Numbered from the stretch's first letter, positions 23,508 through 31,655 are shown. The stretch: 36,172 nt of DNA from an uncultured Eubacteriales bacterium (GCA_900550955.1 URUF01000020.1:1-36172); one strand, 5' to 3'. Notes: generated from the letters alone by a model not told the origin. Translations and numbers: made by a program.

Positions 23508-24240
23508 GGCTGAAAGCCCGCGCCGCGCGCCCATATTGGACGGGCGGCTTTCCGCCGCTATGGCGCTTGCGGGCCGGGTGGACTCCTTTGCGGATATCGG
23601 AGCGGATCACGGGCGGTTAAGCGCCGCCATGCTGCTAAGCGGGTATGCGCGGCGGGCCCTGGTTGCCGATATCAGCCCCTACGCGCTGGAGAAGGCGCGC
23701 CAGCGCATCGCAAGGCTTGCCCTTGATGACAGGGTAACCTTTGCCGTGGCGGATGGCCTGGATGCGCTGGGCGATAGCGCCGTAGACCTTGCCTTTATCC
23801 TGGGAATGGGCGGCGATACCCTAAGCGGCATCCTGCGCCGGGGGCAGCATCGCCTGCACGGAGCGGCTCTTGTGCTGGGCGCGCATACAAGCCTCCCTTT
23901 GGTGCGCGCCACGCTTTGCCACATCGGCTACCGCATTCGCCGCGAGGTTATCGCCCATGATGCGGGCCGTGATTATGTGCTTATGCGCTGCACGCCCGCC
24001 TTACCGGGCGAGCCCGCCTATACGGAGGCGGAGCGCCTGCTTGGCCCCATGCTCATGCGCGAATGCCCGCAGGGCTGGCTGCCGGTGCTTAAACGGCGCA
24101 AGCGTCTGCTTACGCAGGAAATTGAGGCTATGCAGGCCGCGCGGCTTGAAAAGGACGCCGAAAGGCTCGCCCTTTCCCTGCGTGAGCTTTCTTATGTGGA
24201 GGCCTGCCTGCGCCGCTATGAGCCGCCCACAGTTGAGTAA
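23500..24240 (+). CDS. trmK: tRNA (adenine22-N1)-methyltransferase TrmK
   Basis: A 246-residue SAM-dependent enzyme that methylates N1 of A22 in tRNA. It shows the SAM loop FADIGADHGRLSAAML near 26-41, VADISPYALEKARQRI, and LAFILGMGGDTLSGIL, followed by the C-terminal coiled coil common to the family. TTG start at 23500 overlapping the rpoD end by 8 bp, with AAGGA 5 nt upstream. The order rpoD-trmK-nif3 is conserved in Bacillota. Confidence 0.9.
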   Translation: MTKAESPRRAPILDGRLSAAMALAGRVDSFADIGADHGRLSAAMLLSGYARRALVADISPYALEKARQRIARLALDDRVTFAVADGLDALGDSAVDLAFILGMGGDTLSGILRRGQHRLHGAALVLGAHTSLPLVRATLCHIGYRIRREVIAHDAGRDYVLMRCTPALPGEPAYTEAERLLGPMLMRECPQGWLPVLKRRKRLLTQEIEAMQAARLEKDAERLALSLRELSYVEACLRRYEPPTVE

Positions 24241-24253
24241 GGAGGTATGCCCA

Positions 24254-25030
24254 GTGACTGTCCAGCAGGTTTTGGACTGGCTTAACGCCCTTGCCCCCTT
24301 TGAAAGCGCGGAGTCGTTTGACAACGTGGGCCTACTCATGGGCGACGCGGGCGCGGAGGTGCATACCGTCCTTTTTGGCATGGACGTAACGGAGGAGCTG
24401 GCCCGGGAGGCGGCAAGCGCAGGCGCGGAGCTGATTGTTACGCACCATCCATTCATTTTTCATGCGCTTAAGCGCATAGACTATACCGGGCCGCAAGGCC
24501 GGGCCTTATGCCTGCTTGCGCGGCAGCGCGTCAGCGTTATCGCGGCGCACACAAACTGGGACAAGGCCCCCGGCGGCGTTAGCGACGCGCTTGCCCAGGC
24601 GCTGGGCTTGAGCGATATTGTTCGCGCGGACGATTATCTGCGCATCGGGGAGCTGCCAAGCCCCCTTTCGCCCGATGCTTTTGCCGGGCTGATCGCCAAC
24701 CGGCTGCATATCCATGCAAGGCAATATGGCGCGCCGTCCGCTTCGCTTTCCCGCGTTGCCGTGGCCGGCGGCGCATACGGCGAGGGCTACGCCCTGGCCG
24801 CCTCCATGGGCGCCCAGGCCTTTGTGGTAGGCGAGATTCGCCATCATGAGCTGCTGGATGCCTGCGCGCGCGGCCTTGCCGTGTATGACGCTGGGCATTT
24901 TCCCACCGAACTGCCCGGCGTGAAGGCCCTTTATGAACGTTTTCTGGCAGATATGGTTCAAACGGACAAATCCGTTCGCGCCATGCTGCATGCCACCGCC
25001 CCTTATCCGGGCGCGCTCCTTGCCTTGTAA
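24254..25030 (+). CDS. Nif3-like dinuclear metal center protein (DUF34, YqfO family)
   Basis: A 258-residue member of the NIF3/DUF34 family, proposed to act on GTP cyclohydrolase or in metal handling; the function is unsettled. The metal ligands are seen as VTHHPFIF, AAHTNWD and the late GHFPTE, with VGEIRHHELLDA between. It opens VQQVLDWLNALAPFESAESFDNVG. Compact length: the central PII-like insert of B. subtilis YqfO is missing. GGAGG precedes a GTG start at 24254. It lies 13 bp after trmK. Confidence 0.9.
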   Translation: MTVQQVLDWLNALAPFESAESFDNVGLLMGDAGAEVHTVLFGMDVTEELAREAASAGAELIVTHHPFIFHALKRIDYTGPQGRALCLLARQRVSVIAAHTNWDKAPGGVSDALAQALGLSDIVRADDYLRIGELPSPLSPDAFAGLIANRLHIHARQYGAPSASLSRVAVAGGAYGEGYALAASMGAQAFVVGEIRHHELLDACARGLAVYDAGHFPTELPGVKALYERFLADMVQTDKSVRAMLHATAPYPGALLAL

Positions 25031-25066
25031 AAGGCATTCCCCTACGACCCACAAGGAGGTTACCCC

Positions 25067-25771
25067 ATGGAACAAACTGAGTTGCTATGGCTGTATCAGC
25101 AGGCCGACATGGCCGCGGATGCGTTTGAAAGCGAGATCAAACGCAGCCCCACCCGCATTGCGCTGAAAAAGAACCGCGAATTTTTGGTGGAGCAGCAAAA
25201 TGCCGTAAAGCGCATGGAGCAGGAAGTTGCCGAAATGGTAGACCGCGTGGACGTGATCAAGGTGGCGATCACCCGCATTGAGGATCAGCTTTCCGCGCTG
25301 CAAAAGCGCATGGAGTCCACCCCTCCGGCCGATCTCCAGCAGGCCCAAAGCCTGAACCGCGACGCGCAGAAGCTGCTTTCCGATCTTGACGATTACGAGC
25401 AGGAAATGAAGCGCATCCAAAAGGACGCCTCGGACCGCGACCGTCAGGAGAAAGATATCCGGGTGAAATACGCCCGCGTAAAGGCCGAATACGACCAGCA
25501 GAAGGTGGCATACGAGGCGGAATACAAGAATCAGCTAAAGCAGCTGGAGCAAAAGCGTTCCGAGGCGCAGGAAAAGGCAAAGGCCATTGACCCGGCGCTG
25601 CTTGAAAAATACGCCGTCATCAAAAAGCATTGCATCCCCCCTGTGGCCAGGCTGTACGGGGATCAATGCGGCGGCTGTAACATGAGCCTTCCGCAGGTAA
25701 CGCTGCGCAAGTTCAAAAGCGACGTGAAATACATTGAATGTGAAAACTGCGGCCGCCTGATCATTCAGTAA
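25067..25771 (+). CDS. Coiled-coil protein with C-terminal C4 zinc ribbon (CT398 type)
   Basis: A 234-residue protein of the zf-RING_7/CT398 group. Residues of about 10-180 are an almost continuous charged coiled coil. The C-terminus has the C4 zinc ribbon CGGCNMSLP ... ECENCGRLI. In well-studied relatives this architecture is tied to flagellar or sigma-54 functions, but the Bacillota versions are uncharacterised and usually sit downstream of nif3, as here. AAGGAGG lies before the ATG. A terminator-like hairpin follows 17 bp after the stop. Confidence 0.85.
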   Translation: MEQTELLWLYQQADMAADAFESEIKRSPTRIALKKNREFLVEQQNAVKRMEQEVAEMVDRVDVIKVAITRIEDQLSALQKRMESTPPADLQQAQSLNRDAQKLLSDLDDYEQEMKRIQKDASDRDRQEKDIRVKYARVKAEYDQQKVAYEAEYKNQLKQLEQKRSEAQEKAKAIDPALLEKYAVIKKHCIPPVARLYGDQCGGCNMSLPQVTLRKFKSDVKYIECENCGRLIIQ

Positions 25772-25788
25772 GCCGTCCAAAAAACCGT

Positions 25789-25822
25789 CGGGGCCGCCGT
25801 CACTTCCGATGCGCCGGCCCCG
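25789..25822. terminator. Intrinsic terminator after the zinc-ribbon gene
   Basis: CGGGGCCG (25789-25796) pairs with CGGCCCCG (25815-25822), preceded by an A-run and followed by TTGCATTTTT. It ends the dgt-to-zinc-ribbon operon. The next ribosome binding site starts only 13 bp later, so partial read-through into pdp is possible. Confidence 0.6.
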
Positions 25823-25849
25823 TTGCATTTTTCAAAGGAGGTTCGCATC

Positions 25850-27175
25850 ATGAACATGGTAGAGATCATCGAAAAGAAAAAAACAAAGCAAACGCTTTCC
25901 GAGGAAGAAATCCGTTTCTTTGTAAACGGCGCGGCCGACGGCAGCGTACCGGATTACCAGCTTGCCGCGCTTTTGATGGCCATCCGCCTTAACGGCATGA
26001 CGCGCGAGGAAACCGCGCAGCTCACCCTAGCCATGACGCATTCCGGCGATGTGTGCGACCTTTCTTCCCTGCCCGGCGTGCCGGTGGATAAGCACTCCAC
26101 GGGCGGCGTGGGCGATACCACCACCCTTGTGCTGGCGCCTTTGGTGGCCGCATGCGGCGTACCCGTCGCCAAAATGAGCGGCCGTGGGTTGGGCCATACC
26201 GGCGGTACGCTGGATAAGCTGGAAAGCATTCCCGGCCTTAGCGTTGAAATCAGCGAGGAGGCCTTCCTTAAGCAGGTCAGCGAAATTGGGCTGGCTGTGA
26301 TCGGGCAATCCAAAAACCTGGCTCCAGCCGATAAAACGCTCTATGCCCTGCGCGACGTAACCGCCACTGTGGATAGCCTGCCGCTGATCGCCTCCAGCAT
26401 CGTCAGCAAAAAGCTGGCCAGCGGCGCGCAAGCCATCGTGCTGGATGTAAAAACCGGGGCGGGCGCGCTCATGCAAACAACGGAGGCCAGCATCGAGCTG
26501 GCGCAAACCATGGTGCGCATCGGCTGCGACGCGGGCCGCCGCATGATGGCCTTGGTTACCGATATGGGCGAACCCCTCGGCAGCCATGTGGGCAACGCCT
26601 TGGAGGTAAAGGAGGCCATCGACGTGCTCTCCGGCCGTGTAACCGGCCCGCTGCTGGAAATTTCTTTGGAGCTGGGCTCCCGCATGCTGGTTCTGGCGGA
26701 CGCCGCCGCGGACGTGGCAGAGGGCAAAGAAAAGCTGATGGAAGCGCTTCAAAGCGGCAAAGGCCTTGATACGCTGCGGAAGATGATACGCGCCCAGGGC
26801 GGCGACCCCGCCTGCTGCGACGATGTGACCAAACTGCCGCAGGCCAAGGTTGTTAGCGATGTGCCCGCGCCTTGCTCCGGCTACGTGCATCACATGGATA
26901 CCATTGGCCTGGGCAATGCGGCGCAGGCCATGGGCGCGGGCCGCAAGGTCAAGACGGATGTGATTGACCCCAGCGTCGGCTTCGTGCTTCATAAGCGCAT
27001 CGGCCAGGCCGTTCAGGCTGGCGAGGCGCTGGCTACCGTGTATGCCAAGGATGAACCCAGCGCCCGGGAAGCCAGCGCGGCCATTCAGCGCCTCATTTGC
27101 ATTGGCAGCGAGCAGGCGCCGGCCTGCAAGCTTCTGCACGCCATCGTCACCAGCGATCACGTGGAAAGGCTGTAA
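25850..27175 (+). CDS. pdp: Pyrimidine-nucleoside phosphorylase
   Basis: A 441-residue enzyme that phosphorolyses uridine, deoxyuridine or thymidine to base and (deoxy)ribose 1-phosphate. The signature KHSTGGVGDTTT near 80-91 and MSGRGLGHTGGTLDKLE near 109-125 are intact, as are KKLASGAQAIVLDVKTGAGA and the C-terminal alpha/beta domain. The length fits Pdp/DeoA. I call pdp because Bacillota usually carry the broad enzyme, but DeoA cannot be excluded. AAAGGAGG precedes the ATG at 25850. It begins a run of closely spaced genes. Confidence 0.93.
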   Translation: MNMVEIIEKKKTKQTLSEEEIRFFVNGAADGSVPDYQLAALLMAIRLNGMTREETAQLTLAMTHSGDVCDLSSLPGVPVDKHSTGGVGDTTTLVLAPLVAACGVPVAKMSGRGLGHTGGTLDKLESIPGLSVEISEEAFLKQVSEIGLAVIGQSKNLAPADKTLYALRDVTATVDSLPLIASSIVSKKLASGAQAIVLDVKTGAGALMQTTEASIELAQTMVRIGCDAGRRMMALVTDMGEPLGSHVGNALEVKEAIDVLSGRVTGPLLEISLELGSRMLVLADAAADVAEGKEKLMEALQSGKGLDTLRKMIRAQGGDPACCDDVTKLPQAKVVSDVPAPCSGYVHHMDTIGLGNAAQAMGAGRKVKTDVIDPSVGFVLHKRIGQAVQAGEALATVYAKDEPSAREASAAIQRLICIGSEQAPACKLLHAIVTSDHVERL

Positions 27176-27180
27176 CGCCT

Positions 27181-27489
27181 ATGCTGCATTACATTCTGGT
27201 AAAATACAGCCCCGCCGTGAACGACCGTTCCGCCTTGGAGCGGGAAATCCGCGCGCTTTTCGCCGCAGCGCCGTCCATTCCCGGCGTGCATGGCGTGAGC
27301 GTGCACCCAGCTGCAATCCGGGCCGAAAACAGGCATGACCTCATGATCGTTATCAACATGGAGCAGGCGGCGCTTCCCTCTTTTGACGCTTCTTCCATCC
27401 ACAGCCGCTGGAAGGCGGAGTTTGGCCGCTATATAGCGCATAAAACCATTTTTGACTGCGATACGCCTTCGAGCGGCTCGCTTGCATAA
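27181..27489 (+). CDS. Dabb (stress-responsive alpha/beta barrel) domain protein
   Basis: A 102-residue protein with the pattern of the Dabb family: MLHYILVKYSP first strand, an acidic helix with ALEREIRALFAAAPSIPGVHGVSVHP, then DLMIVINMEQAALPSFDASSIHSRWKAEFGRYI and the last strand AHKTIFDCD. Members are dimeric ferredoxin-like barrels, some enzymatic (cyclases), most unknown. It begins 5 bp after pdp and is followed by the TfoX-C gene at 15 bp. Confidence 0.75.
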   Translation: MLHYILVKYSPAVNDRSALEREIRALFAAAPSIPGVHGVSVHPAAIRAENRHDLMIVINMEQAALPSFDASSIHSRWKAEFGRYIAHKTIFDCDTPSSGSLA

Positions 27490-27504
27490 GGAGGGCGAAT
27501 TTCC

Positions 27505-27771
27505 ATGGGCGAACTATCCGGGCTGCCAAATATCGGCCCTGTTGTTGAAAAGCAGCTTAACGCCGCAGGCGTAAAAACGGGCGGGGAGCTGCGCGCACTA
27601 GGCGCCAAGGAGGCCTGGCTGCGCATTCAGGCCTTTGACCCTTCCGCCTGCATCCACCGCTTACTGGCCCTGGAGGGAGCGATTCGCGGCGTGCCAAAGG
27701 CCGCGCTGCCGCCGGAGGCGCGCGCGGAGCTGAAAGCCTTTTACCTTGCGCACAGGGCGCGCGCACGATAA
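27505..27771 (+). CDS. TfoX C-terminal domain protein
   Basis: An 88-residue stand-alone TfoX_C (helix-hairpin-helix-like) domain: LPNIGPVVEKQLNAAGVKTGGELRALGAKEAWLRI, then CIHRLLALEGAIRGVP and a final ALPPEARAELKAFY helix. The N-terminal domain of the competence regulator TfoX/Sxy is absent, so a competence role should not be assumed. AGGAGGG precedes the ATG. It lies between the Dabb and ATPase genes in one transcription unit. Confidence 0.82.
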   Translation: MGELSGLPNIGPVVEKQLNAAGVKTGGELRALGAKEAWLRIQAFDPSACIHRLLALEGAIRGVPKAALPPEARAELKAFYLAHRARAR

Positions 27772-27773
27772 GC

Positions 27774-28517
27774 ATGAATTCGCTGTTTCTTAGAAGGGTA
27801 TCGCTCAAATCCCCCATCCAGCCGTCTTCCTACTTGAAGCGGCTGCCTATTGTGGCATGTCTGGAGCAGGATGGGCTATGCTTCGAGCGGCCGGTCACCT
27901 TTTTTGTCGGGGAAAACGGAAGCGGCAAATCCACCCTGTTGGAAGCCATCGCCGTCGCCTTTGGCTTTAACGCGGAGGGCGGCGGCAAAAGCTTTCGCTT
28001 TTCCACTGCCGAAACGCATTCTGCGCTTGCCTCCTCCCTGCTGCTTACAAAGGGCGCGCGCATGCCCCGCGACGGCTTCTTTCTGCGCGCGGAGAGCTTT
28101 TACAATCTGGCCAGCTATCTGGATGGCCTGGGCCCGGAGGCGTTACGCGCCTATGGCGACGTTTCGCTGCATGCCCAGTCGCACGGAGAAAGCTTTCTGA
28201 CGCTGGTTAACGAACGTTTTTCCCCGAACGGACTATACATCCTTGACGAGCCGGAGGCCGCGCTATCCCCTACGCGACAGATGGCGCTGTTGGCGCGCAT
28301 CCATGCGCTGGCGGCTTCGGGCTCGCAGTTCCTCATCGCAACGCACTCCCCCATGCTGATGGCCTGCCCCGGCGCGACGGTCTATCAGCTTGATGAAAAC
28401 GGCATTCGCCCTTGTAGCTATACCGAAACGGAGCATTACATCGTTATGCGCAGCTTTTTGAACCAGCCGCAGCGCATGCTGGATATCCTCTTAAACAACG
28501 CTTCGGGGAAGGAGTGA
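27774..28517 (+). CDS. ABC/SMC-like AAA ATPase (predicted, COG3910 type)
   Basis: A 247-residue soluble ATPase with Walker A FVGENGSGKST near 44-54, a short signature region, Walker B GLYILDEPEAAL near 153-164 and a switch histidine in FLIATHSPMLM. No membrane partner is encoded nearby, so it is not a transporter subunit. COG3910-type ATPases are small single-domain relatives of Rad50/SMC of unknown role. The start lies 2 bp after the TfoX-C stop. The transcript probably ends at the hairpin at 28570-28595. Confidence 0.82.
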   Translation: MNSLFLRRVSLKSPIQPSSYLKRLPIVACLEQDGLCFERPVTFFVGENGSGKSTLLEAIAVAFGFNAEGGGKSFRFSTAETHSALASSLLLTKGARMPRDGFFLRAESFYNLASYLDGLGPEALRAYGDVSLHAQSHGESFLTLVNERFSPNGLYILDEPEAALSPTRQMALLARIHALAASGSQFLIATHSPMLMACPGATVYQLDENGIRPCSYTETEHYIVMRSFLNQPQRMLDILLNNASGKE

Positions 28518-28538
28518 GCCTATCCTTTTCCAAAGCGG

Positions 28539-28567
28539 TTGAGTCAGAAAGCTTTTGGGCGTATAAT
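28539..28567 (+). promoter_or_regulatory. Sigma-A promoter for the DUF5058/M20 operon
   Basis: TTGAGT (28539-28544), a 17-bp spacer and a perfect TATAAT (28562-28567). The start near 28574 falls inside a terminator-like hairpin. Confidence 0.8.
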
Positions 28568-28569
28568 GG

Positions 28570-28605
28570 GCGTATTCCGGGGAAACGGAACACGCTTCTT
28601 TTTGG
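28570..28605 (+). terminator. Terminator-like hairpin overlapping the promoter start site
   Basis: GCGTATTCCG (28570-28579) pairs with CGGAACACGC (28586-28595) with one mismatch, followed by a T-rich tract. It can end transcripts from the ATPase operon. Transcripts from the overlapping promoter would contain only part of the 5' arm and escape it. Confidence 0.55.
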
Positions 28606-28644
28606 AATCATTACGAAGCGGTCATTCTGCAAAGGAGGTATCCC

Positions 28645-29367
28645 ATGCCATTCTCCGTCAACGATTCCTTTCTCTACATTCTTTCAGGCATCATCGTCGT
28701 ATTCGTCGTCGCGCAGTCGGTCTTTTTCATGATCAAAGCCCGAAATCGCGCCCTACAGCTTGGCATTTCCAGCGCTACCGTGCGCAAAACCATTCTTTCC
28801 AGCGCGCTGTTCTCCATCGCGCCGGCCATCTCCATCCTTGTAGGCGTAATCACGTTAAGCAACTTTCTGGGCCTGCCCTTCCCCTGGCTTAGGCTGAGCG
28901 TGCTGGGAGCCGTCACCTACGAGCTGCCCGCCGCCAGCATCGCGGCTGCCACCATGGGCGCGTCCGTCAAGGAAACCATCACCGATCCACAGGTGTTTTC
29001 CACCATCGCCTGGACGATGACGCTTGGCATTATCTCCGGTATCGTGCTGATTCTTTTTGGCCTCAAGCGCATCCGCAGCGGCATGCGCTCCATCACCGGC
29101 AAGGATAAGCGCTGGGGCGAAATCGTCATGGACAGCCTCTTCCTTGGCATGGTGAGCGCCTTTGTAGGCATGCTGTTTGCCGATATCCGCTCCGGCCTTC
29201 CGGGCTTTATTCCCATCGTGGTCGCCCTGCTTTCCGCGCTGCTGATGGGCGTATGCGGGGTGCTTATCAAAGTATGCAAAATGGCCTGGCTGGAGCAGTA
29301 TGCGCTGCCGCTTTGCATGCTTTGCGCCATGGCGCTTAGCATACCCGTTACCGCCCTGATGGCGTAA
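28645..29367 (+). CDS. DUF5058 family membrane protein
   Basis: A 240-residue polytopic protein with about seven hydrophobic segments. I recognise it as DUF5058, a family known mainly from gut Clostridia, with no assigned function. Polar landmarks are the RALQLGISSATVRKTILSSALFS loop near 35-57 and the intramembrane-like VTYELPAASIAAATMGA near 92-108. AAAGGAGG precedes the ATG. With the next membrane protein and the M20 hydrolase it forms a tight operon (12 bp gap, then an ATGA overlap), which suggests a two-part transporter for the hydrolase substrate or product. Confidence 0.8.
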   Translation: MPFSVNDSFLYILSGIIVVFVVAQSVFFMIKARNRALQLGISSATVRKTILSSALFSIAPAISILVGVITLSNFLGLPFPWLRLSVLGAVTYELPAASIAAATMGASVKETITDPQVFSTIAWTMTLGIISGIVLILFGLKRIRSGMRSITGKDKRWGEIVMDSLFLGMVSAFVGMLFADIRSGLPGFIPIVVALLSALLMGVCGVLIKVCKMAWLEQYALPLCMLCAMALSIPVTALMA

Positions 29368-29379
29368 GGAGGCGTTCAT

Positions 29380-30087
29380 ATGAAAAAGAATCAAGCGGTC
29401 AACACCTCGGATTATGAACAAAGCGTACATGTTTACGGGCGTATCTGGACGGGTATGGCGCTTTTGCTGATGCTGCTGGTGCCCGTGGCCATATGCTGCT
29501 ACTATACCGCATGGCCCCCGCTCACGGCGGTGCTCAAGTCGCTGCTGGGCGTAGCGCCCATGTACTGGACGGTTGGCATCATTGAGGTATTCACCTTTGT
29601 GCCCATGCTGGGCGTGGGCGGCTCCTACCTGGGGTTTGTTACCGGCAGCCTTACCAGCCTCAAGGTTCCCTGCGCGCTCAACGCCATGGAGGCGGCCAAG
29701 GTGCGGCCCGGCAGCGAGGAGGGCGAGGCCATTTCCACCATTGCCATCGCTTCCAGCTCCATTGTTACCACGTTGGTGATTGCCCTGGGGGTGTTTGGGC
29801 TGGGTTTCCTGCGCCCGGTTTTGGAATCCCCCACCCTGAAGCCCGCTTTTGATAACATCCTGCCCGCCCTGTTCGGGGCCATGGGCGCTGTGTTCATCTC
29901 TAAAAACCCAAAGCTGGCCGCCGCGCCGCTGGCCTTCATGGTGGTATTGTTCCTGCTGGCGCCCGGGCTTAGCTCCAGCGTGGGCATCCTGGTACCCGTA
30001 GGCGCGCTGATTGCGATCGGCGCGGCGCGCGTCATGTACAAGAAAGGCATGCTGGGCGGTGCGCCAGCGCAGGAGGAAGCAAAATGA
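29380..30087 (+). CDS. Polytopic membrane protein, partner of DUF5058
   Basis: A 235-residue protein with about six hydrophobic segments. I do not recognise a named family. A conserved-looking loop reads VGGSYLGFVTGSLTSLKVP near 86-104, followed by NAMEAAKVRPGSEEGEAIST, then a Ser/Thr-rich membrane segment (IAIASSSIVTTLV). Such small-residue loops resemble substrate or re-entrant loops of secondary transporters. TAAGGAGG lies before the ATG, and the stop overlaps the start of the peptidase gene (ATGA). Confidence 0.72.
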   Translation: MKKNQAVNTSDYEQSVHVYGRIWTGMALLLMLLVPVAICCYYTAWPPLTAVLKSLLGVAPMYWTVGIIEVFTFVPMLGVGGSYLGFVTGSLTSLKVPCALNAMEAAKVRPGSEEGEAISTIAIASSSIVTTLVIALGVFGLGFLRPVLESPTLKPAFDNILPALFGAMGAVFISKNPKLAAAPLAFMVVLFLLAPGLSSSVGILVPVGALIAIGAARVMYKKGMLGGAPAQEEAK

Positions 30088-31520
30088 ACGTTCTGTGGAT
30101 ACTTCTCGCGCTCATTCTCGTATTTTTGGCCATTATTGTGGCGCGTGCTCTTGCTTTTCAGCCAAAATCAGAGCCAAAAGTGGAGAATGTTCCCTTTCCC
30201 GTAGATGCGGAAAAAGCCGCCAGCCACCTGCGGCAGATGGTCCGCTTAAAAACCGTCAGCAGCCGCGATGACAGCCAGGTCGATCTTAAGGAGTTTGAAA
30301 AGTTCCAGGCGTTGCTAAAGGAGCTGTATCCCAATGTGTACCGGGCCTGCGAATATGAGCGCGTCAGCAAGCACGGTATTCTGCTCAAATGGTCCGGCAG
30401 GAGCGCCCAAAGCCCCTCCGTGCTCATGGCGCATTATGATGTGGTGCCCGTCAACGAGGCCGAATGGGAAGAACCGCCCTTTGAAGGCGTTATCAAGGAC
30501 GGCGAGCTTTGGGGCCGCGGCACGCTGGATACCAAGTGCACCCTGCTTGGCGTGATGGAGGCCGCCGAAAGCCTGATTGAGCGCGGTTTTGTACCCGCCA
30601 ACGACGTATACTTTGCTTTTGGCGGCGATGAGGAATGCATGGGCGGCGACGCGCCCGCCATTGTAGACGAGCTGGAGCGCCGGGGCGTGCGTCCCGCCTT
30701 TGTGTTGGACGAGGGCGGCGCAATCGTTGAAAACGTATTCCCCGGTGTGAAGGAGCCCGCCGCGCTCATAGGCATTGCCGAAAAGGGCAGCGCCTTTGTG
30801 GATATCACGGCCAAGGGCAAGGGCGGCCATGCCAGCGCGCCGCCCGCCAAGCAAAGCGTTGGCCTGCTGGCGCGCGCGCTTGAGCGGTTGGCCAGCCATC
30901 CCATGCCCTTTACCATGACGCCGCCCGCCGCGGAGATGTTTGACCTTATGGGCCGCCATTCCACGTTTGCCTTAAAGCTCATCTTTGCCAATCTGTGGTG
31001 TTTCCGCCCTGTGCTGAACATGATCTGCAAAGCCAGCGGCGGTGAAATGAACGCCCTTGTGCGCACCACCTGCGCCCTTACGCGCTTACACGGCGCGGAC
31101 GCCTACAACGTGCTGCCCAACGAGAGCCGCGCGGGCGTTAACCTGCGCGTTATCTGCGGCGAAACCATCCCCCAGGCGCAGGCGCGCATGGAGCGCATTA
31201 TTAGCGATAAGGACGTATCCGTAACCGTTGTGGACGGAAACAACCCCTCCCCCATCTCCCCCACCAACGGCGAGCCCTGGGAGCGCCTGGGCGCGGCCAT
31301 CCGGCAAACCTACCCCGGCGTGCTGGTATCGCCCTACCTGATGCTTGCGTGCAGCGACAGCCGCCACTACTGCCGCATTTGCCAAAACGTGTACCGCTTC
31401 TCCGGCATGCCGCTTAGCAAGGAACAGCGCGGTATGCTCCACAACCGCAACGAGCGCATTCCGCTGAAGCTGCTGCCCGATACCGTGGCCTTCTTTGGCC
31501 GCGTGCTGCTGCGCTGCTAG
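30084..31520 (+). CDS. Membrane-anchored M20 family metallopeptidase (CPS1/PM20D1-like)
   Basis: A 478-residue zinc hydrolase. An N-terminal helix (about 3-23) anchors it, and the catalytic part follows. Di-zinc ligands and catalytic acids are visible: MAHYDVVPV, GRGTLDTKCTL, GGDEECMGGD and a late LACSDSRHY. The insertion domain around the KGKGGHASAP dimerisation motif is present. Length and layout match carboxypeptidase S/PM20D1, enzymes that cleave peptides or N-acyl amino acids. The start overlaps the preceding membrane protein gene. The substrate is unknown, but the operon suggests import or export of a peptide or an acylated amino acid. Confidence 0.88.
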   Translation: MNVLWILLALILVFLAIIVARALAFQPKSEPKVENVPFPVDAEKAASHLRQMVRLKTVSSRDDSQVDLKEFEKFQALLKELYPNVYRACEYERVSKHGILLKWSGRSAQSPSVLMAHYDVVPVNEAEWEEPPFEGVIKDGELWGRGTLDTKCTLLGVMEAAESLIERGFVPANDVYFAFGGDEECMGGDAPAIVDELERRGVRPAFVLDEGGAIVENVFPGVKEPAALIGIAEKGSAFVDITAKGKGGHASAPPAKQSVGLLARALERLASHPMPFTMTPPAAEMFDLMGRHSTFALKLIFANLWCFRPVLNMICKASGGEMNALVRTTCALTRLHGADAYNVLPNESRAGVNLRVICGETIPQAQARMERIISDKDVSVTVVDGNNPSPISPTNGEPWERLGAAIRQTYPGVLVSPYLMLACSDSRHYCRICQNVYRFSGMPLSKEQRGMLHNRNERIPLKLLPDTVAFFGRVLLRC

Positions 31521-31583
31521 GCCTGCGGAATGGGCATTTTGCATGAAAGCAGAAAAAAGCTGTGCGGAAAAAAGGTTTTTCTC

Positions 31584-31612
31584 TTGCATTTTTCCAAATC
31601 TGCTGATAAAAT
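31584..31612 (+). promoter_or_regulatory. Sigma-A promoter for rpsF-ssb-rpsR
   Basis: TTGCAT (31584-31589), a 17-bp spacer and TAAAAT (31607-31612). The start near 31619 gives a leader of about 63 nt. Confidence 0.78.
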
Positions 31613-31631
31613 ATCTAATTGGCACATCCTT

Positions 31632-31655
31632 GCGCTGCGCGTTAGGACGCAGCGC
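31632..31655 (+). promoter_or_regulatory. Leader hairpin of the rpsF operon, possible S6:S18 autoregulatory site
   Basis: GCGCTGCG (31632-31639) pairs perfectly with CGCAGCGC (31648-31655) around an 8-nt loop, inside the leader. Many bacteria control this operon by binding of the S6:S18 complex to a leader hairpin. I do not see the CCG bulge of the described motif with confidence. Confidence 0.45.

Noticed and set aside
26027..27160. Minus-strand open frame of 377 codons
   Set aside because: Shadow of the nucleoside phosphorylase gene.
27505..27771. Calling the TfoX-C protein a competence regulator
   Set aside because: Only the C-terminal domain is present and no competence genes are near.
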